Below, one piece after another: positions 32,926 to 42,391 of a DNA stretch of 64,000 nucleotides. The notes below the pieces were generated by a model. It saw only the letters and a program-made list of their open reading frames with translations. It was not told the DNA's origin and ran no database searches. Each line of letters starts with the position of its first letter. The first letter of the stretch is position 1. Origin of the DNA: Pedobacter frigoris (lineage in GTDB: Bacteria > Bacteroidota > Bacteroidia > Sphingobacteriales > Sphingobacteriaceae); assembly GCF_005116445.1 (NCBI RefSeq), contig NZ_SWBQ01000001.1, forward strand, positions 372,001 through 436,000. The letters run 5' to 3'. The position numbers and the translations under genes were made by a program.

Positions 32926-35892
32926 ATGAAGAAACATTACCTAATAATTTTCATTGCAGCAGCAGGGTTGCTGCCTTACAATGCAGCCGCCGCTTCAGTT
33001 AAAGAATCCGAACATTATTATTATCAAAAACTAATTAAAGGGCAGGTGAAAACCCGCAGTGGGTCTCCTTTACAAGGCGTTCTGGTTGGTGTTAAGGGTA
33101 AAACCGTAAATACACTTACCGACGAAAAAGGTTATTATAGTCTGCAAGCCGAAGTAAATGATGTGCTTACTTATGAATTGGCAGGATATGCTCAGCAGGA
33201 GCATAGTGTTAAAGGAAAAAATATTGACGTATTTCTTCAGGAAAACGGTGCTGAAAAATGGACGAACGGTTTGTTTGGCAAACACAAGTCATCCACCTTT
33301 TCCGGCTCGGCGGCTGAGGTTAAATCAGAAGATTTATTCAGTGCTCCGATTTCCAACGTGAGTAACACCCTAAGCGGAAGATTAAACGGACTGATCACGA
33401 CACAGTCTATTGCTAACGGCGATGATCGTTCTTCACTCAGTTTAAGAGGAAGAAGCCCGATAGTTGTGGTAGATGGGGCAGTCAGGGATATCGATGGATT
33501 AAGCCTTAACGAAATAGAAAGTATTACTCTGCTTAAAGATCCCGTATCACTTGCGGCGATGGGAATGCGCAGTTCAGACGGAGCGGTGCTGGTACAAACA
33601 AAACGAGGTTTTGCCGGTAAGCAGATCATCAGCTTTTCAGCTCAGGGTTCCTTGCAGGAATCTATAAATCTGCCAAAATACCTGGATGCCTATAATTACG
33701 CGACACTTGCCAATGAAGCGTCCGCTAATGACGGCCGCCCTCTGATTTACAGCCCAGCAGATCTTGAAGGTTATGAAAGTGGTTCCGATCCTTACAAATA
33801 TTCAAATGTAAACTGGTACGATGCTACACTTAAGCCACGTTACAGCTTTAACCGTTTTAACCTGAATGTTTCGGGAGGAGGCAGTACGGCAAGGTATTTT
33901 GTCGCATTGGAGAACCAGAATCAAGGTGGTATTTTTAAAGAAGGGACTAATGACTTCAACACGAACAATACCGTAAACCAATACAATTTCAGATCCAATG
34001 TGGAGGTTGATATTGACAAAAACTTAAGCATTGCTTTAAGGTTGGCCGGAAAATACCAACAAGTCAATAGTCCTGGCGCGGGGATAGGGACGATATTAGA
34101 TCAGATCAGACAAACACCGGCAAATGCATATCCGATCTTCAATAAGGATGGTTCTCTCTCCGGAAACTCATTATATACTAAGAATATTAGTGGTCAGCTG
34201 TATAAAACCGGCTATACCAGGGATTTCCGTCGGACGCTGTTTATAGATGCAGATCTTAACCGGAAACTTAACTTTATCACAAGCGGGCTTTCATTAACAG
34301 GTTCTATACATTACACGTCGTATTATAGCAATGTCATTTTACGAAACAGGTCTAATTTTGCTGTATTTCAACCGGTTATAGATCCTGTTTCCCAGGCAGA
34401 GAGTTATTTGCAGTTGGGTACAAACGACAATTATGCCAATGGAAATTCCTATGGAAACAGCTTTGCCAGGCGTTTGAATTATGATACCGGACTGAAGTAC
34501 AGCCGTAGCTTTTCAAAACATAGCATTGATGCTTCATTACGTTATACCTGGGACCAATATGATGTAGGTACATCACTTACCCATGCTTATCAGGGACTTC
34601 TTGCCATGGCATCTTACGACTACGATGAGCGGATATTTGCAGATGTTACAGTCAGCTACCAGGGGACAGAACAATATCTGAAAGACAAAAGATATGGAAC
34701 TTTTCCGGCCATCTCAGTAGGTTATAACCTTGCTAAAGAAAAGTTTCTGGAAAACAGCATTTTCGATCAGTTAAAGTTAAAAGCCTCAGCCGGTCTCCTG
34801 GGCTTCGACAGGGCCTCTAATTTTGCTTATCAGCCTTATTACAGTTCAGCAGGCAATGCTTATTATTTTGGAACTGCAACCGGAATGACGGGATGGAATG
34901 AAACGGCTTTAGGGAATCCGGCAATAAGCTGGGAAAAAACGAGAGTTTTTAGTGCAGGTATTGATGCGAGGATATTGAAAAACAGTTTAGGGCTAACGAT
35001 TGAATATTTCAGGCAACACCAATATGATGTGCTGCAACAAAGAGGCCAGTCAAACCCTTTGCTTGGGATCAGTTATCCCGTAGAGAATCTGGGAGTTTAC
35101 GACTATAGCGGTATAGAACTAGGCATAGATTACCAAAGGAAAATAGGGCAAGTTGAACTCAGCCTGAATGGAAATATGCAGGCAGCTAAAAGCAAGGTAG
35201 TATTTACCGATGAGCTGACCAGGAAATTTGCCTTTCAGCAGCGTACCGGCCAGCAAATCGGCCAGGCTTTTGGGCTTGTAGCATCAGGACTTTTTCAGAA
35301 TCAAGCTGAAATTGACAATAGTCCAAAACAATTTTTCAGTTTGCTGCAGCCAGGCGACATCAAGTATGTTGATCAGAATGCAGATGGCGTTATTAATGAA
35401 GACGATGTTACTGCTATCGGGAAAAAAGGCATGCCCGTTTACTATGCCGGTTCCATTGGATTGAGATTTAAGAATTTTGATTTTTTCGCACTGTTACACG
35501 GCGTATCTGGTAAAGATTTCTATTTTACCGGAAACAATGCCTGGGAATTTCAGGATAACGGAAATGTACAACAACATCACTTAAACAGATGGACACCGTC
35601 GAACCCAACTGCAGATTATCCAAGGTTAACTTTTGGGACCAATACAAATAATCACAGAACTTCTACTTATTGGATTAAAAATGGCGATTACCTGAGGCTT
35701 AAAAATGTGCAATTGGGGTATACCTTTCCATCTGCGGTAACGCGTAACATCGGTCTCGGCAACCTGAGGATATTTACTTCCGCCTTTAACCTGGCTACGG
35801 TAACGAAGCTCAAAGACCTGGATCCGGAGTCACTTTTCAGCAATTACCCGCTTTATAAAAGTTATAATATTGGCCTGACGGCTAAATTCTAA
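32926..35892 (+). CDS. SusC/RagA-family TonB-linked outer membrane protein (first)
   Basis: 988 residues. Signal peptide (to about 24), carboxypeptidase-regulatory-like domain (about 36-106; LIKGQVKTRSGSPLQGVLVG), plug (about 120-235; SNTLSGRLNGL and then LLKDPVSLAAMG), and a 22-strand barrel ending in F (GLTAKF). SusC proteins import oligosaccharides across the outer membrane with a SusD lid. Oddly, the EVVVVGYG-type TonB box that normally precedes the plug is not recognisable; its place holds EKWTNGLFGKHKSSTFSG. The plug motif usually reading DASATAIYG is also divergent. It starts a SusC-SusD-SusC-SusD operon. Confidence 0.93.
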   Translation: MKKHYLIIFIAAAGLLPYNAAAASVKESEHYYYQKLIKGQVKTRSGSPLQGVLVGVKGKTVNTLTDEKGYYSLQAEVNDVLTYELAGYAQQEHSVKGKNIDVFLQENGAEKWTNGLFGKHKSSTFSGSAAEVKSEDLFSAPISNVSNTLSGRLNGLITTQSIANGDDRSSLSLRGRSPIVVVDGAVRDIDGLSLNEIESITLLKDPVSLAAMGMRSSDGAVLVQTKRGFAGKQIISFSAQGSLQESINLPKYLDAYNYATLANEASANDGRPLIYSPADLEGYESGSDPYKYSNVNWYDATLKPRYSFNRFNLNVSGGGSTARYFVALENQNQGGIFKEGTNDFNTNNTVNQYNFRSNVEVDIDKNLSIALRLAGKYQQVNSPGAGIGTILDQIRQTPANAYPIFNKDGSLSGNSLYTKNISGQLYKTGYTRDFRRTLFIDADLNRKLNFITSGLSLTGSIHYTSYYSNVILRNRSNFAVFQPVIDPVSQAESYLQLGTNDNYANGNSYGNSFARRLNYDTGLKYSRSFSKHSIDASLRYTWDQYDVGTSLTHAYQGLLAMASYDYDERIFADVTVSYQGTEQYLKDKRYGTFPAISVGYNLAKEKFLENSIFDQLKLKASAGLLGFDRASNFAYQPYYSSAGNAYYFGTATGMTGWNETALGNPAISWEKTRVFSAGIDARILKNSLGLTIEYFRQHQYDVLQQRGQSNPLLGISYPVENLGVYDYSGIELGIDYQRKIGQVELSLNGNMQAAKSKVVFTDELTRKFAFQQRTGQQIGQAFGLVASGLFQNQAEIDNSPKQFFSLLQPGDIKYVDQNADGVINEDDVTAIGKKGMPVYYAGSIGLRFKNFDFFALLHGVSGKDFYFTGNNAWEFQDNGNVQQHHLNRWTPSNPTADYPRLTFGTNTNNHRTSTYWIKNGDYLRLKNVQLGYTFPSAVTRNIGLGNLRIFTSAFNLATVTKLKDLDPESLFSNYPLYKSYNIGLTAKF

Positions 35893-35902
35893 AAGAAATA
35901 AT

Positions 35903-37537
35903 ATGAAATTATATAGCATAGTTACAGCAGGACTACTTATACTCCTGATCTCATCTTGTGAAAAAGATGTGTTGACCCAGCTTCCTGTAGAACGTACAGA
36001 TCTTAGTGATATTTTCAATCCAAAAGACAAAGAAGGGGTGCTGATTGACGAATATTTAACAGGAATATATGCCCAGCTGCCCAGGGGGTTTAACCGTATC
36101 GGTAATAATTTACTGGATGCGGGAACAGACGATGCGCTGAGCGGAGATATTTCTGTGACCGCCGTAGACAAATTCAAAACCGGCCAATGGGGCCCGTCAG
36201 ACTTGCCGGAGAACCCCTGGACTTCATCCTATAGCGCCATCAGAAGAGTAAATGTTTTATTGGAGAATATTGGTAAATCCGGTATTCCGCAAGCTAAAAA
36301 AGAAACCATCAGTTATCAGGCAAGGGCCTTGCGCAGCATTTTTTATTTTGAACTGATGAAAAGATGGGGAGGTGTGCCATTGATCGGAGACAAGGTTTTT
36401 GTCTTGAATGACAACCTTCAGCTTCCCCGGAATTCCAGAAATGAATGTGTGGATTACATTTTATCAGAATGTGAATTTTTAAAAGATAAATTGTCACCTA
36501 CACTTGCGGCTAATGAGTTGGGTCGCGTTTCCAGGGGGGCAATCATGGCACTCAAATCACGGTTGCTCTTATATGAGGCCAGTCCTTTATACAATCCGAC
36601 TAACATTGTATCGAAATGGGAGGCAGCCGCAAAAGCAGCCGATGACCTGATTAAACTGAATAACTATTCGCTGGAAGTCAACTTTGGAACAATGTTTACC
36701 ACAAGAAGTAACAAGGAATTCATATTGGCTTACCAGCAAGCCGATAACACAAGTATTGAAAGCTTAAATGAACCTCCGGGTTATAAAAGAGCCGGGCAGG
36801 GAATTACCAATCCTACACAAAATCTTGCAGATGCCTTTCCGATGCTAAATGGTAAAGCGATTAATGAGGCTGGTTCCGGATATAATGCGGCAGATCCGTA
36901 CAAGAACCGTGATCCCCGTTTTTATCTGACTATATTCCACAATGGCTTCTCCTGGTTAGGCAGTCCAATAGAAACATTTATTGGAGGTAAAAACAATATC
37001 CGGATTGGTCTGGGAAGCGGTACAAAAACCGGTTATTACATGCGTAAGTTCATGACTACGAGCGGTACAGCCGCTGGTTTTTCAAACGCTACCCATAATT
37101 TTCCCATTTTCAGATATGCCGAATTGCTGCTGAACTATGCAGAGGCACAGAATGAAGTACTGGCCAGCCCGGACGCTTCAGTATACAAAGCAATTAATGA
37201 CATCAGAAAAAGAGGAGGCAGCACTGGGGTTTTTGCTGTCGGCTCCCTGGATAAGGACCAAATGAGAGCGATTATCCGGAACGAAAGACGAATTGAACTT
37301 GCGTTTGAAGAACACAGGTTCTGGGACATCCGTAGATGGAAGATCGCGGAAAATGTTCTAAACGGCACACTAAAAGGGATGAAGATTGTAAAAAATGCCG
37401 ACCAAACGTTGACGTATGATCCAAATGCTGCGGTGCAGACCGTAACGTTTGATGTAGCTAAAATGTACCTGTATCCGGTGCCTTATGTGGAGATACAGAA
37501 AAATAGCGCCCTTGTTCAAAATCAGGGTTGGAATTAA
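35903..37537 (+). CDS. SusD/RagB-family lipoprotein (first)
   Basis: 544 residues, lipoprotein with lipobox LLISSC and lipidated C19, so exposed at the cell surface. SusD-like N-terminal domain (about 20-215, TPR-like helices: SYQARALRSIFYFELMKRWG) and C-terminal RagB/SusD domain (about 270-540, with the common endings FWDIRRWK and LYPVPYVEIQKN). It begins 10 bases after susC and forms the binding lid of that transporter. The glycan specificity cannot be read from sequence. Confidence 0.94.
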   Translation: MKLYSIVTAGLLILLISSCEKDVLTQLPVERTDLSDIFNPKDKEGVLIDEYLTGIYAQLPRGFNRIGNNLLDAGTDDALSGDISVTAVDKFKTGQWGPSDLPENPWTSSYSAIRRVNVLLENIGKSGIPQAKKETISYQARALRSIFYFELMKRWGGVPLIGDKVFVLNDNLQLPRNSRNECVDYILSECEFLKDKLSPTLAANELGRVSRGAIMALKSRLLLYEASPLYNPTNIVSKWEAAAKAADDLIKLNNYSLEVNFGTMFTTRSNKEFILAYQQADNTSIESLNEPPGYKRAGQGITNPTQNLADAFPMLNGKAINEAGSGYNAADPYKNRDPRFYLTIFHNGFSWLGSPIETFIGGKNNIRIGLGSGTKTGYYMRKFMTTSGTAAGFSNATHNFPIFRYAELLLNYAEAQNEVLASPDASVYKAINDIRKRGGSTGVFAVGSLDKDQMRAIIRNERRIELAFEEHRFWDIRRWKIAENVLNGTLKGMKIVKNADQTLTYDPNAAVQTVTFDVAKMYLYPVPYVEIQKNSALVQNQGWN

Positions 37538-37567
37538 GTAGGGTATTAATTTTTAGTTAATATATTC

Positions 37568-40500
37568 ATGAAGAAGATATACATTATGCTGGCTTGTACA
37601 CTGAGTGTGCTGTTGGGTTTTGCCCAAACCAGAACGATAAGCGGACGGGTGTCAGACAGTAGCGGCCCGCTTCCAGGAATAAACGTCAAAGTAGAAGGTA
37701 CAAGCATCGGGAGTGCCACAAATAATGAAGGATTTTATACGATCAAAAATGCACCGGCAGAAGGCCGGTTAATATTTAGTGGAGTTGGTTATGTAACAGC
37801 ATCTGAAAAACTGCAGTCCAAAAGTGTGTACAACGTACAGCTGACAGAGGACGTAGGGGGACTGAATGAGGTGGTAGTTGTAGGTTTTGGTCAGCAAAAA
37901 AAGCCTACAATAACCGGTGCAATTGCCACGGTGAGCGGAAAAGAACTGAGACAAAGTCCGGTAGCTAACCTGACCAATGCTCTAGCGGGCAGATTGTCCG
38001 GTTTATTTGCACAGCAAAATGGCGGTCAGCCCGGCAGAGATCAGGCTAATATACAAATTAGAGGCATCAGCACTTACCGATCAGGAACTGCACCACTTTA
38101 TATCGTCGACGGTGTACAACAAGATGACATCGGACAAATCGATATGAATGAGGTGGAGAACATTTCTATTTTAAAGGACGCATCAGCTACTGCAGTGTAT
38201 GGGGTAAGAGGCGCAAACGGAGTAATTATACTGACTACACGCAGAGGTAAGACCGGGGAAGCTAAAGTAAGTGTCAGCCTGCAAACAGGAGCAAATGTCA
38301 CACACCGTCTCCCTAAATTCCTGGATTCTTACAATTCACTTTTACTGCTCAAAGAAAGTTATGTAAATGATGGACAGGCCAGCTCTTTCCCTTACTCAGA
38401 TGCCGATATGGAACATTTCAGAACCGGTGATATGCCCGATGTTTATCCAAATGTTGACTGGTCAAAGGAGGTCATGCGAAAAAGCTCCTTACAAAGTCAG
38501 TTTAATACCAATGTACAAGGAGGTACAGAGCGGGTGAAGTACTTTGTTTCGGCAGGCTATTTAAACCAAAACGGCATTTTCAAAAATTTCAGCCAGAGTG
38601 AAACAGAGAACACCTATTATTTTAAGAGATACAACTTTCGTTCAAACCTGGATATTAATGTCAATAAAAATTTAGATCTGAGCCTTAATCTGGCCACCCG
38701 CCTGGAAAATATCAATCAGCCACATCCGGCAGAATCAGGCCGTTCAGTATTCAACCAGTTGATGCGTGTAGGTTTTGCTCCGTATAATTTTCCGATCTAT
38801 AATCCGGACGGTTCATTTGGTGCTCCTAAAGAAAGTAATCAGCATGCAAACCTGGTGGCACAGTTGACATTGGCAGGTTACGACAGAAGTTATAAAACAG
38901 ATATTACATCAACCTTAAATGCTACCCATAAGTTAGACTTTGTGCTTGAGGGATTGTCGGCAAAAGCACAAATGGCATTTTCCAACGGGCAATTTTCATC
39001 AAAAAGTTTATACAGGGACGGATACCCCACCTATCGCTATAATCCAATAAATAGTACCTATACTTTATTTAATAGTACCTATCCTGTTTTAAGACCATAT
39101 TTAACTTCAACAGGTAATCTGGCTCCTAAAACAGTCACTGATCTGCAAACATCGCTGAATTACAACAAGGTGTTTGGAAAACATAATATCAGCGCGCTGG
39201 CATTGTATAATCAGAATTCAACTAAAGAAGGCGCTAACCGTGACATTAACTATTTAGGATATGTAGGCCGTGTAACGTATAACTACAACCAGCGCTACAT
39301 GTTGGAGTTCAATGCAGGATATAATGGATCAAACCAGTTTAATGATGAAAATCATTTTGGGTTTTTCCCTGCAATTTCAGCAGGCTGGGTCATCAGTGAG
39401 GAATCTTTCATTAAAAAGAACCTGAACTTTATCAATTTTCTAAAACTACGCGGTTCTTACGGTATGGTGGGTAATGACAGGATAGGTATTGATTTAGCGA
39501 CCTACGCCTATTTAAGTACATATGTGAGTACCGGCTCTTATGGTTTTGGCGATAGCCATACCAACTATACCGGATTGGCAGAGGGAAAGATTGGTAACCC
39601 GGACATTGCCTGGGAAAAAGAACGTAAGGCAAATATTGGTATTGATGCTGACTTTTTCCAATCAAAACTGAAGGTTACTTTTGATTACTTTGATAACCAG
39701 CGTTTCGATATCATTACTACCCGCGCTACTGTCGGTCAGATTGTAGGTGTCACTTTACCGGAAATTAATATGGGTAAAGTAAGCAACAAAGGATTTGAAC
39801 TGGAATTAGGCCACAACAACAAAGTCGGGCAAGTTGAGTATTTCATGAAGGGGAATATATCGGTTGCCAAGAACAAGATATTGGAACGAGATGAAGAGAA
39901 GAAGAAATATCCATGGCTGCAAAGTACGGGGTTGCCGGTCGGCCAGTCTTTTGGTTATAAAGTAATCGGTTTTTATAATGATGCCGATGATTTGGCAAAT
40001 AGCCCTAAAAATGTCACGCTTAACCCGCAGGTAGGGGATTTGAAATTTGCTGATTTGAATAACGACGGCATTATTAACGATGATGACAAAGGCCCTATCG
40101 GATACCCGAATGTTCCCAATACTACGCTGGGTTTGTCAGGCGGAATTAGCTATAAAGGCTTTGATTTTAGCTTCCTGCTGCAAAGTGCGCTGAACGGAAG
40201 CGTAAGATTATCAGATGAGCTGATTTACGATAATGCTGCCAACCGTTTCCAGGAAACACATTTAGGCCGATGGACACCCGAAACAGCTGCCACGGCTACC
40301 TATCCTAAATTACATTTGGCCAGTGCCAACAACAGATCTGTTTCTTCGTTTTGGCTGCGCTCAAATGATTATTTGAGGTTGAAAAATGCTGAAATAGGCT
40401 ACAGATTTACACCAAAAGCTATTCGACGTATTGGGATAGAAAGTCTGCGTGTATACGCTAATGGAGCGAATTTGCTTACCTGGGATTATTTAAAGTTAGT

Positions 40501-40582
40501 TGATCCCGAATCGCCATCAGGCCGTGGTGAAAACTATCCTCAGCAAAGGATCTTCAGTTTTGGTTTAAATCTTAATTTTTAA
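37568..40582 (+). CDS. SusC/RagA-family TonB-linked outer membrane protein (second)
   Basis: 1004 residues. Signal peptide (cleavage near GFA-Q, residue 19), carboxypeptidase-regulatory-like domain (about 23-97; RTISGRVSDSSGPLPGINVK), a normal TonB box (NEVVVVGFGQQKK, about 101-113), plug with LKDASATAVYGVRGANG, and a beta-barrel ending FGLNLNF. It starts 30 bases after the first susD gene, in the same operon. Compared with the first SusC this one has all the standard motifs and is probably the main energised importer. Confidence 0.95.
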   Translation: MKKIYIMLACTLSVLLGFAQTRTISGRVSDSSGPLPGINVKVEGTSIGSATNNEGFYTIKNAPAEGRLIFSGVGYVTASEKLQSKSVYNVQLTEDVGGLNEVVVVGFGQQKKPTITGAIATVSGKELRQSPVANLTNALAGRLSGLFAQQNGGQPGRDQANIQIRGISTYRSGTAPLYIVDGVQQDDIGQIDMNEVENISILKDASATAVYGVRGANGVIILTTRRGKTGEAKVSVSLQTGANVTHRLPKFLDSYNSLLLLKESYVNDGQASSFPYSDADMEHFRTGDMPDVYPNVDWSKEVMRKSSLQSQFNTNVQGGTERVKYFVSAGYLNQNGIFKNFSQSETENTYYFKRYNFRSNLDINVNKNLDLSLNLATRLENINQPHPAESGRSVFNQLMRVGFAPYNFPIYNPDGSFGAPKESNQHANLVAQLTLAGYDRSYKTDITSTLNATHKLDFVLEGLSAKAQMAFSNGQFSSKSLYRDGYPTYRYNPINSTYTLFNSTYPVLRPYLTSTGNLAPKTVTDLQTSLNYNKVFGKHNISALALYNQNSTKEGANRDINYLGYVGRVTYNYNQRYMLEFNAGYNGSNQFNDENHFGFFPAISAGWVISEESFIKKNLNFINFLKLRGSYGMVGNDRIGIDLATYAYLSTYVSTGSYGFGDSHTNYTGLAEGKIGNPDIAWEKERKANIGIDADFFQSKLKVTFDYFDNQRFDIITTRATVGQIVGVTLPEINMGKVSNKGFELELGHNNKVGQVEYFMKGNISVAKNKILERDEEKKKYPWLQSTGLPVGQSFGYKVIGFYNDADDLANSPKNVTLNPQVGDLKFADLNNDGIINDDDKGPIGYPNVPNTTLGLSGGISYKGFDFSFLLQSALNGSVRLSDELIYDNAANRFQETHLGRWTPETAATATYPKLHLASANNRSVSSFWLRSNDYLRLKNAEIGYRFTPKAIRRIGIESLRVYANGANLLTWDYLKLVDPESPSGRGENYPQQRIFSFGLNLNF

Positions 40583-40590
40583 TTTGAATA

Positions 40591-42318
40591 GTGATGAAAA
40601 TATCAAAATATTTAATTGTATCTGCTTTTTTAGCTGTTGTTTCGACAGGCTGTAAAAAAGAAGGAGTACTCAAAAATGATACTCAGACAGATATATTTGA
40701 TGCCGACGTTTGGACTGACAGTGTAAAAACAACTCAGGTTTTGACAAGTGTTTATGCCGATCTTGGTCCGGAGAGTATGTTGACACGGATCAATACCTCC
40801 AATTCCCTATCTGAATTTACGGATGAATCAGATGAACGCTGGACGGCGACAAATGTTAGTCCGGCGTCAGCCTTTCAGAAAGGTAACTATAGTGCCAGTT
40901 CGTTACCTGATCCGTTTAATAACATTTGGGCCAATAGCTACAAATCGATTCGTAAAGCCTGTTTGTTCCTTTCAAAAGTTGATGGATCTCCTTTATCTCC
41001 GGCAATGAAAAAACGGATGAAAGCAGAAGCTCTGTTTTTACGAGCCTGGTATTATCACATATTGATGAAGCATTATGCCGGTGTGCCATTGATCGAAAAA
41101 GTATTGTCGATTACTGAGGAGGTTGATGTACCCCGTAATACATATGAAGAATGTGTGAATTTTGTGATCAGGGATTTAGATGCTGCGGCTCCTGACCTTC
41201 CTGTTGATTATATCGCCAGCGGGCTCGGACAAGATTTTGGCAGGGCAACCGAAGGTGCTTGTCTGGCACTGAAAGCGCGTGTATTGTTACATGCTGCCAG
41301 TCCACTGTTCAATGGAGGCGCAGCTGAACCTAACCCGGTATATGGATACCCAGCTTATGACCAAAACCGATGGGTAAAAGCGGCTGAAGCAGCAAAAGCT
41401 GTTATGGATATGCGGGTTTACTCATTGGTGCAAGGGACAAATGGAGATAACAGCACGGCTCAGGGTTATTACAATTTGTTTTTAACACGCATCAATACAG
41501 AAATGATCCTGCCCCGTCTTTCCGCCAGTAACCGTACGCTCGAAAACTCACACTTACCTACAAGTCGTGGTGGTGCCAATCATAACAATCCAAATGGCGA
41601 TTATGTGAATACTTTTCCTATGAAAAATGGTAAGCCAATTACTGATCCCACATCGGGCTATAATCCTCAAAATCCTTATGTGAACCGTGATCCGCGTTTT
41701 TATCGCAGTGTCATCTACAATGGAGCAATATGGGCAAGCAGTTCAGGTGACCAACCAGTTTACACATATCATAATGCTCCACAAGATGGATTAAGTATGC
41801 CTTTTGTCGGGGGCACACAAAGCGGTTATTTCAATCGTAAAATGATGAGTGAAGGCGTTACCGGAACAACAGGCGGAGCACAGCATTTTTTTCCGTTTTT
41901 ACGGTATGGAGAAGTACTGCTGAATTATGCAGAAGCTTTGAACGAATCAGGGAAGACAGCAGAAGCTTATGCTCCTATGGCTTTAATTCGTGAAAGAGCA
42001 GGATTGGTTCCATTTGAATTGCCATCAGGTTTAACACAAGAACAGATGCGAAAATTTATACGTGACGAACGCCGTATTGAACTGTCTTATGAGGACCATC
42101 GTTTCTGGGATATCAGACGCTGGAAAATTGGTGCCAGTACCTATGGTAAGCCACTCCGCGGTATGAAGATCGTGAAAACAGGTGCAACCACCTATACTTA
42201 CGAAGAATTCGAATTTACCAAGCCCTCAGTATTTATTGAGCCAAAAATGAACCTGTTACCTATTCCACAACAGCAAATTAATATTTCTACTAAGCTCATT
42301 CAAAATCCAGAATGGTAA
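40591..42318 (+). CDS. SusD/RagB-family lipoprotein (second)
   Basis: 575 residues; lipobox VVSTGC with lipidated C21. SusD-like helical N-terminal domain (AEALFLRAWYYHILMKHYAG) and C-terminal domain with DHRFWDIRRWKIG and the ending LIQNPEW. It follows the second susC by 8 bases. A strong hairpin after the stop probably ends the four-gene transcript, or lowers read-through into the metallopeptidase gene. Confidence 0.95.
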   Translation: MMKISKYLIVSAFLAVVSTGCKKEGVLKNDTQTDIFDADVWTDSVKTTQVLTSVYADLGPESMLTRINTSNSLSEFTDESDERWTATNVSPASAFQKGNYSASSLPDPFNNIWANSYKSIRKACLFLSKVDGSPLSPAMKKRMKAEALFLRAWYYHILMKHYAGVPLIEKVLSITEEVDVPRNTYEECVNFVIRDLDAAAPDLPVDYIASGLGQDFGRATEGACLALKARVLLHAASPLFNGGAAEPNPVYGYPAYDQNRWVKAAEAAKAVMDMRVYSLVQGTNGDNSTAQGYYNLFLTRINTEMILPRLSASNRTLENSHLPTSRGGANHNNPNGDYVNTFPMKNGKPITDPTSGYNPQNPYVNRDPRFYRSVIYNGAIWASSSGDQPVYTYHNAPQDGLSMPFVGGTQSGYFNRKMMSEGVTGTTGGAQHFFPFLRYGEVLLNYAEALNESGKTAEAYAPMALIRERAGLVPFELPSGLTQEQMRKFIRDERRIELSYEDHRFWDIRRWKIGASTYGKPLRGMKIVKTGATTYTYEEFEFTKPSVFIEPKMNLLPIPQQQINISTKLIQNPEW

Positions 42319-42356
42319 ATAACAGGTTGCGGTCTTATGCCCGCAACCTGTTATTT
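42317..42356. terminator. Perfect hairpin after the second susD gene
   Basis: A 16-base perfect stem (AAATAACAGGTTGCGG with its complement) and an 8-base loop. The A/T-rich ends of the stem supply the T tract on both strands. The left arm overlaps the stop codon of susD. Confidence 0.8.
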
Positions 42357-42391
42357 AAATAATCCTATTGTTACACTAAACCAAAACCAAA

